Shown here one piece after another: positions 8,562-16,498 of a DNA stretch of 64,000 nucleotides. Each line of letters begins with the position of its first letter. The first letter of the stretch is position 1. The stretch lies in contig NZ_CP114283.1 of NCBI RefSeq assembly GCF_027107535.1, positions 3,596,001 through 3,660,000 on the forward strand. The letters run 5' to 3'. A program made the translations under genes and the position numbers. Origin of the DNA: Streptomyces aurantiacus (lineage in GTDB: Bacteria > Actinomycetota > Actinomycetes > Streptomycetales > Streptomycetaceae). The notes below the pieces were generated by a model. That model saw nothing but the letters and a program-made list of their open reading frames with translations, was not told the origin of the DNA and ran no database searches.

Positions 8562-9986
8562 ATGGAAGAGCAGCGCACACGCCGGTGCGGCGGACCTCCC
8601 TGGACCCGCGGCGGACCGCCGCGGCGCCGGTGGCCCGGGCCACCGTGGTGGAACCACCGCGACGAGGAGGAAGAAGGCGTCCGCCGCCCTCGGCTGCCGT
8701 GGCGCTCGACGCTGCTCCTCACCCTGTTCGTCCTCGTCGGGAGCAATTTCGCCGCCGAGGGACAGCCCGAGCGGGAGCAGCTCGACGCCCTGGCCCGGGT
8801 CCTGCTCCTCGCAGGCACTCTCCTGCTCCTGTGGCGGCAGCGTTACCCGGTGCTCGTGATGTACGGCACCTCGGCCTCGGCTCTCCTCTACTTCAGCGTG
8901 GGATACCCGTACGGGCCGATCTTCCTCACGGTCGCGCTCGCCTGCTTCAGCGCGGTCGTGGCAGGGCACCGCCGGGCGGCCTGGGCCGCGCTCGGTACGT
9001 TGTGGGTGGTTCATCTCCTGGTGGGGCACGCGTTCTACCGATGGCTGCCGCCGAAGGGTGACCCGGCCTCCTCGTGGGGTGACGAGGTGGCCGTCGCCGC
9101 CTGGATCGTGGCGATCCTCGCGGTCTCCGAACTCGCCCGCGTCCGCCGTGAGCAGTGGGACCGCGACCGGGCGGAGCGCAGGCAGGCGGCCAGGCGGCGC
9201 GCCGACGAGGAACGGCTGCGCATCGCCCGCGAACTGCACGACGTCCTGGCGCACAGCATCTCGGTCATCAACGTCCAGGCGGGTGTGGGTCTCGCGCTGC
9301 TCGACTCCGACCCGGAGCAGGCCCGCACCGCGCTCACGACCATCAAGGCCGCGAGCAAGGAGGCACTGGGAGAAGTGCGCCAGGTACTCGACACACTCCG
9401 CACGCCCGGAGACGCGCCGCGCGCTCCGGCGCCCGGGCTCGACCGGCTTCCCGAACTCGTGGAACAGGCCGCGGGCGCAGGGCTGACCGTCGCCGTGGAG
9501 AACCGGGGCGGGGACCGGAAGCTGTCTCCGGGTGCCGATCTCGCCGCTTTCCGTATCGTCCAGGAGGCGCTGACCAACGTCGTACGGCACTCGGGGTCAC
9601 GCTTCGCGCGCGTGCGGGTCGACCGCACGGCCGACGCGTTGCGGCTGCGTGTCGACGACGACGGCCCGGCGACCGGCGAGGACGCGGGCGGCAGCGGCAA
9701 CGGACTGGCCGGAATGCGGGAGCGGGCGGCGGCCCTGGGTGGCACGATCGAGGCCGGACCGCGAGAGGACGGCGGTTTCCGGGTTCTGGCGGTGCTGCCT
9801 CTGAGGAACGCCCGCGGGGCGCCGGGGGCATCGCCCGCGCAGCCCGGGAAGCGTGGCAGTTCCTCACGGCCCGGGACGACCTCGCAGCCCGCGAGGCCCC
9901 CGGAGCCCGGTCGGCCCTCCACGTCCGGGATGCCCCCGGCGCCCGAAGAAACCGCAGAGTCCCGCGAGTTCGAGGAGGACCGGTGA
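8562..9986 (+). CDS. NarL/LuxR-type sensor histidine kinase
   Basis: A 474-residue membrane kinase. After a Pro/Arg/Trp-rich cytoplasmic start come about four hydrophobic segments (residues 50-190, e.g. STLLLTLFVLVG, IFLTVALACFSAVVAG, WIVAILAVSELA). The HisKA_3 dimerisation/phosphoacceptor helix follows at about 215 (RLRIARELHDVLAHSISV, His in ELHD), and a HATPase domain at about 320-420 (IVQEALTNVVRHS, DDDGP, GNGLAGMRERAAALGG). The last 50 residues are Pro/Ala-rich and look disordered. The ATG at 8562 gives the shortest sensible N-terminus. Its stop overlaps the regulator start by 4 bp (GTGA), so the two are translationally coupled. There is no extracellular sensor domain, so the signal is probably membrane-linked. 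Confidence 0.93.
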   Translation: MEEQRTRRCGGPPWTRGGPPRRRWPGPPWWNHRDEEEEGVRRPRLPWRSTLLLTLFVLVGSNFAAEGQPEREQLDALARVLLLAGTLLLLWRQRYPVLVMYGTSASALLYFSVGYPYGPIFLTVALACFSAVVAGHRRAAWAALGTLWVVHLLVGHAFYRWLPPKGDPASSWGDEVAVAAWIVAILAVSELARVRREQWDRDRAERRQAARRRADEERLRIARELHDVLAHSISVINVQAGVGLALLDSDPEQARTALTTIKAASKEALGEVRQVLDTLRTPGDAPRAPAPGLDRLPELVEQAAGAGLTVAVENRGGDRKLSPGADLAAFRIVQEALTNVVRHSGSRFARVRVDRTADALRLRVDDDGPATGEDAGGSGNGLAGMRERAAALGGTIEAGPREDGGFRVLAVLPLRNARGAPGASPAQPGKRGSSSRPGTTSQPARPPEPGRPSTSGMPPAPEETAESREFEEDR

Positions 9987-10648
9987 TCCACGTACTGCTC
10001 GCCGACGACCAGTCACTGGTCCGTGCGGGGTTCAAGGCGCTCCTGGACGCCCAGCCGGACATCGAGGTGGTCGGCGAGGCCGCCGACGGGGAGGAGGCCC
10101 TGCGGGGAGTACGCGAACTGCGCCCCGACGTCGTCCTGATGGACATCCGGATGCCGTCGCTCGACGGTCTCGCCGCGACCCGTCGTATCACCGACGACCC
10201 GGACCTGCGGGACGTCAGGGTCGTCATGCTCACCACGTTCGAACTCGACGAGTACGTCTTCGAGGCGATTCGGTGCGGGGCGTCCGGATTCCTCGTCAAG
10301 GACACCGAACCGGACGAACTCCTGCGTGCCGTCCGGGCGGTGGTCGAGGGGGACGCGCTGCTCTCACCGGGTGTGACGCGACGTCTGATCGCAGAGTTCG
10401 CGGCCCGCTCGAAGGAACCGGCGGCCGCGGACGCGCTCGCCGGACTCACCGAGCGGGAACGGGAGGTGATGGCGCTGGTCGGCATCGGACTGACGAACGA
10501 CGAGATCGCGCGGCGTCTCGTGGTCAGCCCCCTGACGGCCAAGACCCACGTCAGCCGCACCATGGTGAAGCTCGGTGCCCGAGATCGGGCCCAACTCGTC
10601 GTGCTCGCCTACGAGTCGGGGCTCGTGCGGCCCGGCTGGCTCGGCTGA
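9983..10648 (+). CDS. NarL/LuxR-type response regulator
   Basis: A 221-residue partner of the preceding kinase. The receiver domain begins HVLLADDQSLVRAGF with the acidic pair. The phosphoacceptor Asp is in DVVLMDIRMPSLDG (about residue 54), the switch Thr in VVMLTTF and the Lys in GFLVKDTEP. The C-terminal LuxR helix-turn-helix runs LTEREREVMALVGIG, NDEIARRLVVSPLTAKTHVS. It starts at the GTG that overlaps the kinase stop. Its 3' end overlaps the next, oppositely oriented gene by about 40 bp. The inverted repeats upstream of the kinase gene are candidate binding sites. Confidence 0.94.
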   Translation: MIHVLLADDQSLVRAGFKALLDAQPDIEVVGEAADGEEALRGVRELRPDVVLMDIRMPSLDGLAATRRITDDPDLRDVRVVMLTTFELDEYVFEAIRCGASGFLVKDTEPDELLRAVRAVVEGDALLSPGVTRRLIAEFAARSKEPAAADALAGLTEREREVMALVGIGLTNDEIARRLVVSPLTAKTHVSRTMVKLGARDRAQLVVLAYESGLVRPGWLG

Positions 10649-10893
10649 GGCCCCTGCCGGAACCGGACCAGCACCGAGACCACCCGCAGGAGGAAGAGGA
10701 CGGCCGCGAGTGCCGTCCCGGCGGCGAGCAGGACTCCCTCGAGGCCGTCCGGCAGGTCGAAGAGCAGTGCGGGACCGACGACGACCCCGAACACCACCGC
10801 CGCGGCGAACACGGCGCTGGCCACGGCGTATCCGATCTCCACGGTGATCGCGTCCCGCTCGGACTGGGTCCGTCGTCCCCCGGTGTGTCCCAT
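10609..10893 (-). CDS. DUF6332-like small membrane protein
   Basis: A 94-residue protein starting MGHTGGRRTQSERDAITVE, followed by two hydrophobic segments (YAVASAVFAAAVVFGVVVG and LLAAGTALAAVLFLLRVV) and a short basic, Pro-rich tail. The R-x-QSERDA.TVEIGYA opening matches what I recall as DUF6332, a small two-helix family found in Streptomyces; function unknown. The ATG at 10893 places the conserved opening at the N-terminus. The gene is tail-to-tail with the response regulator and overlaps it by 40 bp, so strong transcription of either could interfere with the other. Confidence 0.72.
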   Translation of the reverse strand: MGHTGGRRTQSERDAITVEIGYAVASAVFAAAVVFGVVVGPALLFDLPDGLEGVLLAAGTALAAVLFLLRVVSVLVRFRQGPQPSQPGRTSPDS

Positions 10894-10913
10894 ACGGGGA
10901 GTGTCACAGCAGC

Positions 10914-10945
10914 GCGCCCGGTGGGCAAGAAAGCCCACCGGGCGC
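10914..10945. terminator. 13-bp stem hairpin terminator
   Basis: A perfect 13-bp inverted repeat (left arm GCGCCCGGTGGGC) surrounds the loop AAGAAA. It sits 19 bp beyond the stop of the MFS gene at 10964 and fits a factor-independent terminator for that leftward transcript, although no clear U-tract follows. It also lies just upstream of the DUF6332-like gene (start 10893), which therefore needs its own promoter close by or depends on read-through. Confidence 0.75.
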
Positions 10946-10963
10946 ACGCCACCGATCACGGGA

Positions 10964-12499
10964 TCAGTCGCGGGCCGCCACGCGCCCGTCCTCCCGCACG
11001 AGGTCTTCTCCCTGATCGGCCCCGGTCCCCGGGACGCCCCCGGTGTCAGAGGCAGGACCGGACTTGGCGACCAGGATCGTCGTCTGCCGCGTACGCTGCC
11101 CGCGCAGCCCGGTGGCCGTGATCAGCAGGCCTGCCAGGGCGACCGCGGTCACCACGACCAGGCCGGGCCGGTAGCTGTCGAGGACCGCCTGCGGCGAGGA
11201 ACCGCCGGAGGAGTTCGCCGTCACGACGGCCGTCACGATCGCCAGGAAGATCGCGCCGCCCACCTGCACCGAGGTGTTGAGCAGGCCCGACACCATGCCC
11301 TGCTCGTGGTCGTCGACGCCGTTGGTGGCCTGGATGTTGAGCGACGGGAAGACCAGCGCGCAGGCCGCGCCGATCAGCAGCATCGACGGCAGGATCACCG
11401 CCGCGTACACCGGGTCCAGGTCGACGCGCAGGAACAGCGCGTAGCCGACGACCATCAGGGCGAAGCCCGCCACGATGAGCCGCGGTGTCCCGAACCGGTC
11501 GACGATCGCGCCCATCTTCGTCGCGGACAGGGCCACCAGCGCGCCCGCGGGCAGGAAGGCGAGCGCGGTGTGCAGAGCCGACCAGCCGAGCAGCGACTGC
11601 ATGTAGAGGGTGACGAGGAACTGGAAGCCGACGTACGAGCCGAAGAACATCATGGCGCCCAGCTGGGCCCGGATCTGGTTGCCCGAGCGCAGCACGCCCA
11701 GCCGGATCAGCGGGCTCGGGCTGCGCCGCTCGACGCGTACGAAGACGGTGAGCAGGACCGCGACCGCGAGGAACGACAGCAGCGTACGGGCCGTGGTCCA
11801 GCCCACCTCGGGTGCCTGGACGACGGTGAAGACGAGCAACAGCATCGAGGCGGTGCCGAGGACGGCGCCGGGGATGTCGTAGCCGCGGTGGGTCCGGTCG
11901 CGTTCGCTGCGCGGAATGAGCTTCAGACCGGCGACCAGGGCGATCACCGCGATGGGCGCGGGCAGCAGCATGGTCAGGCGCCAACTGGCCTCGGTGAGCA
12001 GGCCGGACAGGACGAGGCCCATCGAGAAGCCGGTGGCGGCGCAGGTCGTGTAGATCGAGAGGGCGCGGTTGCGCAGCGGGCCCTCCGGGAAGGTCGTGGT
12101 GATGATCGACAGGCCGGCGGGCGCGGTGAACGCGGCGCTCAGGCCCTTGATGAACCGGCTCGCGATCAGCAGCGGTCCGGAGTCGACGAGTCCGCCGAGC
12201 AGTGAGGCGAGAGCGAAGACGCCGAGGGCCACCAGGAAGACCTGACGGCGGCCGAGGAGGTCCGCGGTGCGGCCGCCGAGGAGGAGCAGGCCGCCGTAAC
12301 CGAGTATGTAGCCGCTGACGATCCACTGCAGGGTCGAGGTGGAGAGGTCGAGTTCGGAACCGATGGACGGGAGGGCGACACCGACCATCGACACGTCCAG
12401 CGCGTCGAGGAACATCGCGGCACAGAGCACCAGGAGGGTGCCCCACAGGCGAGGCGTCCAGCGCCCCTGGGCCGCGGGGGAGGTGAGCGGAGAGGTCAT
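10964..12499 (-). CDS. MFS drug-efflux transporter, DHA2-like
   Basis: A 511-residue polytopic transporter of about 14 membrane segments. Family motifs include LDALDVSMVGVALPSIGSEL in helix 1, the loop GGRTADLLGRRQVFL, and the helix-5 motif in TCAATGFSMGLVLSGLL. This is the EmrB/QacA layout, so proton-coupled export of a toxic small molecule is likely. The ATG at 12499 (MTSPLTSPAAQ) follows the mapped promoter by 7 nt, consistent with a leaderless message. It is divergent from a MarR regulator, the classic arrangement for a repressor controlling its efflux pump. A hairpin terminator follows. Confidence 0.92.
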   Translation of the reverse strand: MTSPLTSPAAQGRWTPRLWGTLLVLCAAMFLDALDVSMVGVALPSIGSELDLSTSTLQWIVSGYILGYGGLLLLGGRTADLLGRRQVFLVALGVFALASLLGGLVDSGPLLIASRFIKGLSAAFTAPAGLSIITTTFPEGPLRNRALSIYTTCAATGFSMGLVLSGLLTEASWRLTMLLPAPIAVIALVAGLKLIPRSERDRTHRGYDIPGAVLGTASMLLLVFTVVQAPEVGWTTARTLLSFLAVAVLLTVFVRVERRSPSPLIRLGVLRSGNQIRAQLGAMMFFGSYVGFQFLVTLYMQSLLGWSALHTALAFLPAGALVALSATKMGAIVDRFGTPRLIVAGFALMVVGYALFLRVDLDPVYAAVILPSMLLIGAACALVFPSLNIQATNGVDDHEQGMVSGLLNTSVQVGGAIFLAIVTAVVTANSSGGSSPQAVLDSYRPGLVVVTAVALAGLLITATGLRGQRTRQTTILVAKSGPASDTGGVPGTGADQGEDLVREDGRVAARD

Positions 12500-12506
12500 G
12501 CGCCAC

Positions 12507-12584
12507 ACAGTACATGCGCATGCATTCAATGCAAGAGCATTTAATTCCGATGCAACAAAGGCGGATTTTTGCTAGGGTGCGGCC
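12507..12584. promoter_or_regulatory. Divergent MarR/MFS promoter region with palindromic operator
   Basis: For the leftward MFS gene, the minus strand shows -35 TTGCAT (12534-12529), a 16-nt spacer, -10 TACTGT (12512-12507) and only 7 nt to the ATG. For the marR gene, TAGGGT at 12573-12578 lies 6 nt before its ATG. TGCATTCAATGCA (12521-12533) is a perfect 6-bp-arm palindrome that overlaps the MFS -35 and spacer, next to ATGCGCAT (12514-12521). A further ATGCAA near the marR -35 repeats the half-site. Binding there would shut the MFS promoter, as expected for a MarR repressor. Ligand unknown. Confidence 0.65.
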
Positions 12585-12992
12585 ATGGCGGCTGTCGAGA
12601 AGGCCGAGCAGGGGCTCGTGGGCCAGTGGCGCGACATCCTCGCGGTGCACGCCCGCACACTGTGCGAACTTGACCGTGCGCTTCACCAACACGGCCTGGG
12701 TGCCAGCGACTTCGAGGTTCTCGACGTACTGGCCGCGGGCGTACCCGCCGACGGCGGGCTCGCCTGTCGCGTCCAGGAGATCGCCGAGCGGGTGCACCTG
12801 AGCCAGAGCGCGCTGTCCCGGCTGATCGGCCGCTTGGAGAAGGACGGCCTGGTGGAGCGCTGCATGTGCCCGGAGGACCGCCGGGGCGTGCGCGTGTCCC
12901 TCACACCGAAGGGGCGCACCCTGCACGGCGAGGTGCTGCCGCTGCAACGGGCGGTGCTGGGGCGGATGTTGGCCGGCGGGGCCCAGGACTGA
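12585..12992 (+). CDS. MarR family transcriptional regulator
   Basis: A 135-residue winged-helix dimer. It has an N-terminal helix (LVGQWRDILAVHARTLCELD), the recognition region VQEIAERVHLSQSALSRLIG, RLEKDGLVERCMCPEDRRG with the usual D-R-R wing, and the C-terminal helix VSLTPKGRTL. The pair CMCPEDRRG contains two cysteines beside the DNA-binding wing, which could make it redox responsive, though this is speculative. It is divergent from the MFS pump, with palindromic half-sites between the two, so repression of both genes is the likely role. Confidence 0.93.
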   Translation: MAAVEKAEQGLVGQWRDILAVHARTLCELDRALHQHGLGASDFEVLDVLAAGVPADGGLACRVQEIAERVHLSQSALSRLIGRLEKDGLVERCMCPEDRRGVRVSLTPKGRTLHGEVLPLQRAVLGRMLAGGAQD

Positions 12993-13109
12993 CCGCTGGT
13001 GCCGCTGCCGGTGGCCTGGCCCTTCCGGTCGGCGTTCCAGCGGGGTTGCCGGTCGGCCGAGTCGCGGTCGGGGCACTGTGCCGGGCAGGGGGACCCGACG
13101 GCCGGTCGC

Positions 13110-13847
13110 TCAGCTCCAGGTGACGCCCGACCTTTCCCGCCACAGCGTCGCGAGTGACGCGTCCCCCGTCACGCCCGGGACGGGCCGACGGTTCCACAGC
13201 GCCAGGTAGAGCTGCGCGGCCGTGCCCGTGAACTCGCAGTCGGCGTCCGCCACTTCACCCCGCTCGGCTGCAGGCGGCCCGGACGACAGGCGTACGGTCC
13301 ACGCGGCGTCCGTGTCCGTGGCCCGGACCCGCAGTACGCGTGGCTCGTCCGTACGCACCCTGCTCTTGTCGCGCGCATGGAAGCGGAGCAGCAGCTCGTC
13401 GATGCCGTCGACCGCGAAGTCCACGGCGATCGCGCTCGGTTCGCCGCCGAGTGCGGACTCGGCGTCGGCCCGGTGCACGGTCGTCTCGTGGGCCTGCCGC
13501 CGAGCCCAGAACGCGAGCGGTGACGGGGCGGGCATGAAAGCCCAGCAGTCCACGTCGGGCGGCGCGGCGGTGAGCGTGTCGACGAGCCGCCGGTGCCCGC
13601 GGTGGAACCACGTCAGCAGTTCTGCGCCGTCGAGGTCCGGCAGGCCGCCGTCCGGCCGGTACGACGTGTGCCCCTCGGCGACGAACGCCGTGGCCCACCG
13701 GTGCACCATGCCGGTGTGCCGCAGCAGGTCCCGCACCCGCCAGCCCGGGCAGGTACGCACCTCGGCGCCCGGCCCGGCCTTCTCGGCGGCCGCGGTCAGC
13801 GTCCGGCCTTCCCGGTCCAGGACTCGTATGAACTCGGCGATCTCCAT
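13110..13847 (-). CDS. Maleylpyruvate-isomerase/mycothiol-dependent family protein
   Basis: A 245-residue protein of the DinB-like MDMPI fold: EIAEFIRVLDREGRTL, then CPGWRVRDLLRHTGMVHRWA with the first His, and AFWARRQAHETTVHRADAES with the second metal-binding His segment. The C-terminal half (VADADCEFTGTAAQLYLALW) matches the alpha/beta tail of the family. These enzymes use mycothiol, the actinobacterial low-molecular-weight thiol, to isomerise or conjugate small substrates; many members have no known substrate. The ATG at 13847 places the family start at residue 1. It is transcribed alone, downstream of and in the same direction as the dehydrogenase gene. Confidence 0.85.
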   Translation of the reverse strand: MEIAEFIRVLDREGRTLTAAAEKAGPGAEVRTCPGWRVRDLLRHTGMVHRWATAFVAEGHTSYRPDGGLPDLDGAELLTWFHRGHRRLVDTLTAAPPDVDCWAFMPAPSPLAFWARRQAHETTVHRADAESALGGEPSAIAVDFAVDGIDELLLRFHARDKSRVRTDEPRVLRVRATDTDAAWTVRLSSGPPAAERGEVADADCEFTGTAAQLYLALWNRRPVPGVTGDASLATLWRERSGVTWS

Positions 13848-13921
13848 GGGGGAAGTGTGCAGGATGGAGAGGACTCCAAGGGAGGTGGCCCCCTCCGGCC
13901 CGCTCGTCCGCACTCCGCGAT

Positions 13922-14812
13922 TCAGTTCCCGGAGTTCTCGTCGAAGCTCGCGAAGTACGCGGCGGCCATGTCCTCGTCGGCGTGACCCTGCGCGGCGGCG
14001 CGCGCGAAACGCTCGGCGCTCGCGGCCGCGACATCGAGGCGGAGCCCGTGCTGCTCGCCGGCCTCGACGATCAGGCGGGCGTCCTTGGCGGCGGTGGACA
14101 CGGCGAAGGCCGCCGGAGACAACCGGTCCTCCAGGATCAGAGCGCTCTTGGCGTGCAGGTATCCCATGTCGAGCGGGCCGCCGGCGATGGCGTCGAAGAA
14201 GCTCTGCGGATCCACGCCCAGGGCCCCGGCCAGGGCGAGGACCTCGCCGGTCGCACTGGTGGCGGCGAGGACCCAGCTGTTGGCCACGAGCTTGAGACGG
14301 GTGGCGGTGCCCGCCGCTCCGTCCTCGCCGGTCCACACCGTGCGGGTACCGACCGCGTCGAAGACCGGCGTCACGGCCTCCCGGCCGTCGCTCGGCCCGG
14401 CTGCGAGGACGAGCAACTGGCCTGCCTCGGCGGGCTGTCGGGTGCCGAGCACGGGCGCGTCGTAGAAGACCAGGCCCTTCTCGCGGGCGAACGCGGCCAG
14501 TTCGCCGACGGCTTCGATGCCGGCGGTCGTCGACTGCACCCAGGCGGTGCCGGTGCGCAGGGCGGGTGAGGCCTGTCGCATCACGTCCAGCGCGGCAGGA
14601 CCGTCGTACAGCATGGTCAGGACGACGTCGGCGCCCTCGACGGCTTCGGCGGGCGTGCCGGCGACGTGTGCGCCGTCGGCGGCGAGAGGTTCGGCCTTGT
14701 CACGGCTGCGGTTCCAGGCCCGGACGGAGTGCCCGGCCCGGGCGAGGTTACGGGCCATCGCGGCGCCCATGATCCCGGTGCCCAGGACGCTGACGGTGAG
14801 CTTGTCGGTCAT
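13922..14812 (-). CDS. 3-hydroxyisobutyrate-dehydrogenase-family oxidoreductase
   Basis: A 296-residue NAD(P)-dependent beta-hydroxyacid dehydrogenase. The dinucleotide motif VLGTGIMGAAMARNLARAG opens the protein. The substrate-binding signature appears as YDAPVLGTRQPAEAGQL (family consensus DAPVSGG with a replaced glycine pair), and the catalytic Lys is in TRLKLVANSWVLA. LDMGYLHAKS and the all-alpha C-terminal domain follow. The departure from DAPVSGG suggests a substrate other than 3-hydroxyisobutyrate. The ATG at 14812 has GGAAAG at a proper distance; one codon set upstream (14833) is possible. It may share a transcript with the isomerase-like gene. Confidence 0.88.
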   Translation of the reverse strand: MTDKLTVSVLGTGIMGAAMARNLARAGHSVRAWNRSRDKAEPLAADGAHVAGTPAEAVEGADVVLTMLYDGPAALDVMRQASPALRTGTAWVQSTTAGIEAVGELAAFAREKGLVFYDAPVLGTRQPAEAGQLLVLAAGPSDGREAVTPVFDAVGTRTVWTGEDGAAGTATRLKLVANSWVLAATSATGEVLALAGALGVDPQSFFDAIAGGPLDMGYLHAKSALILEDRLSPAAFAVSTAAKDARLIVEAGEQHGLRLDVAAASAERFARAAAQGHADEDMAAAYFASFDENSGN

Positions 14813-14935
14813 GACATCAACTTTCCGATTCATCGGGTGCGGTGGGTACCACTGTGCCGTGTGCGGCTGAGCGGCGGCGGTACGGGGCGCGTGTGTTCCG
14901 TCCCGGGGTGTCGCGCGGCGCCTTCGTGCGTACTC

Positions 14936-14963
14936 TCGCGTGTCGCGTGTCGCGTGTCGCGTG
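14936..14963. repeat. 7-bp tandem repeat, four copies
   Basis: Four perfect head-to-tail copies of TCGCGTG lie in the non-coding stretch between the dehydrogenase and MFS genes, followed by a degenerate fifth (CCCCGTG). This looks like slippage-prone simple sequence. Nothing else is recognisable in 14834-15047. Confidence 0.85.
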
Positions 14964-15047
14964 CCCCGTGCCGTCGGCCGGGGGAGCAGGCGAGCCGTTG
15001 ACGTTTCGACCCGGCCGGGAGTGCGGCGGCTCGGGTACGTCGGCCGG

Positions 15048-16289
15048 TCAGATGTCGGCCTGCGTCGCCCGTCGGGTCGCGTACCCGATGGCGGCCGCCA
15101 CCGCCGCCACCGCCGCCAGCGCGGCCACGCTGGTGAGAGCGGCGGACAAGGAGAACCAGTCCGCCATGAACCCGATCGCGGGCGGTCCGAGGAGCATGCC
15201 GCCGTAGCCGAGGGTGGAGGCGGTGGCGACGCCGCTGGGGCCCGCCAGCGCTCAGGCGCGTTCGACGGCGATCGGGAAGATGTTCGCGAGTCCGAGCCCG
15301 GTGACGGCGAAGCCGAGCAGGGCCGCCCACAGGGAGGGCGAGAGCGAGCCGAGCAGCATTCCGGCGGTGGCCATGGCGCCGCCGGCGACCACGGTCCGGC
15401 TCCGCCCGAGCCGTTCCAGGAGTCTGGTCCCGGTGAGCCGGCCGATCGTCATGGCGAGCGCGAAACAGGTGTATCCCGCCGCGGCGACCCCAGGACGGGC
15501 GCCCAGGTCCTGCTCCAGGTGCAGCGCGCCCCAGTCGGCCAGGGCGCCTTCGCCGTACGCCGTGCAGAGGGCGATCAGGCCGAAGACGACGACCAGCCGG
15601 CGGGTCCGGGTGCCGGGCTTCCGCGGCACCCGGACCTCGCGCCCCAGGCGTCCCCCGGGCTCGTCGGTGGCCGCCGGTTCCGGGGTCCCGCACCGCAGCA
15701 GGGCGCGTCCGGCGAGGGCGGTCACCAGCAGGCCGATCACTGTCAGACCCAGCAGGTGCCGTGCGGGGGACAGGGAGCCCGCGACCAGTCCGCCGAGCCC
15801 GGCGCCGACCATGCCGCCCAGGCTGAACGCGGCGTGGAAACTCGGCATGATCGGGCGCCGCAGTACGGCCACGAGGTCGACCGCGGCGCTGTTGAAGGCC
15901 ACGTTGATCCCGCCGTACGCGGCGCCGAAGACCAGCAGCACGGCGCCGAGGGCGAGGGCGGAGTGGGTGAGCGGGGGCAGCGCGACGCTCAGGGACAGGA
16001 GGACGCCGCAAACGACGGTCACGCGATGGCTGCCGTAACGGTCGCACAGCCGTCCCGTGAGCATCATCGTGACGACGGCTCCGGCGGACACGCCGAGCAG
16101 CGCGAGACCCAGCGCACTGGCGGACGCGCCGGTCTGTTCCTTGATGGCGGGGATGCGTACGACCCAGCCCGCGAAGACGAAGCCGTCGAGGGCGAAGAAG
16201 ACGGTCAGGGCGACGCGAAGGCGGGTGAGGTCGCTGCTGCGGCGGCCCGGCACGGCGTTGTGCTTACGGGTTTTGTTTATTCGCGGCAC
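15048..16289 (-). pseudogene. MFS transporter interrupted by one in-frame TGA
   Basis: Leftward reading gives a typical 12-helix MFS protein of about 413 codons (VFFALDGFVFAGWVVRIPAI, LTGRLCDRYGSHRV, PSFHAAFSLGGMVGAGLGG, NIFPIAVERA). A TGA at 15252-15254 interrupts it, after which the same frame continues uninterrupted: ALAGPSGVATASTLGYGGML, LGPPAIGFMADW, ending YATRRATQADI and a stop at 15048. The resumed reading completes helices 11-12, so this is a point nonsense mutation (GGA to TGA would restore the expected Gly) and not a gene end. The truncated product would lack the last two helices. The start is uncertain: a GTG at 16289 has no Shine-Dalgarno sequence, and a second GTG lies 14 codons later. 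Confidence 0.82.
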
Positions 16290-16391
16290 AAAAGGAGGCT
16301 AAGTCGACGCGGCGACGGAGAGCAAGGCGTTCACCGATCATCCCTGGACTTCGGTCGATCGGGAACTCTCTCGTCGCTGCCAAGAACAGTT

Positions 16392-16454
16392 CAACGCTCG
16401 CTCATGATTCGCCAACGCTTGGTCATGACTTGTCAACGCTTCCCCATGATTCAG
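16392..16454. repeat. Three 21-bp direct repeats upstream of the carbonic anhydrase gene
   Basis: Three contiguous units begin at 16392, 16413 and 16434, each reading CAACGCT-nnn-(T/C)CATGA-(t/c)-T plus variable bases. The 21-bp period equals two helical turns, so bound proteins would stack on one face of the DNA. Units 1 and 2 contain the self-complementary TCATGA. They sit 45 bp ahead of the preferred carbonic anhydrase start, and about 100 bp from the start of the divergent MFS pseudogene. An activator or repressor array is likely; the binding protein is not identified. Confidence 0.7.
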
Positions 16455-16498
16455 TAAGCCCACGCCAGGAGCGGCCGGTCGGACGTACGTTCCCGTCC

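Noticed and set aside
6885..9590. A 901-codon leftward open frame across the flavoprotein and kinase genes
   Set aside because: It runs antisense to clear gene families, is Arg/Pro/His-rich and contains no domain. High-GC DNA routinely gives long open antisense frames.
16230..16289. GRRSSDL at the start of the broken MFS protein, reminiscent of translated sequencing-adapter contamination
   Set aside because: The underlying bases do not match the adapter, and the phrase arises from ordinary GGCCGCCGC codons.
16330..16400. Possible ECF-type promoter (GGGAACT) before the carbonic anhydrase gene
   Set aside because: No matching -10 at 16-18 nt spacing could be found.
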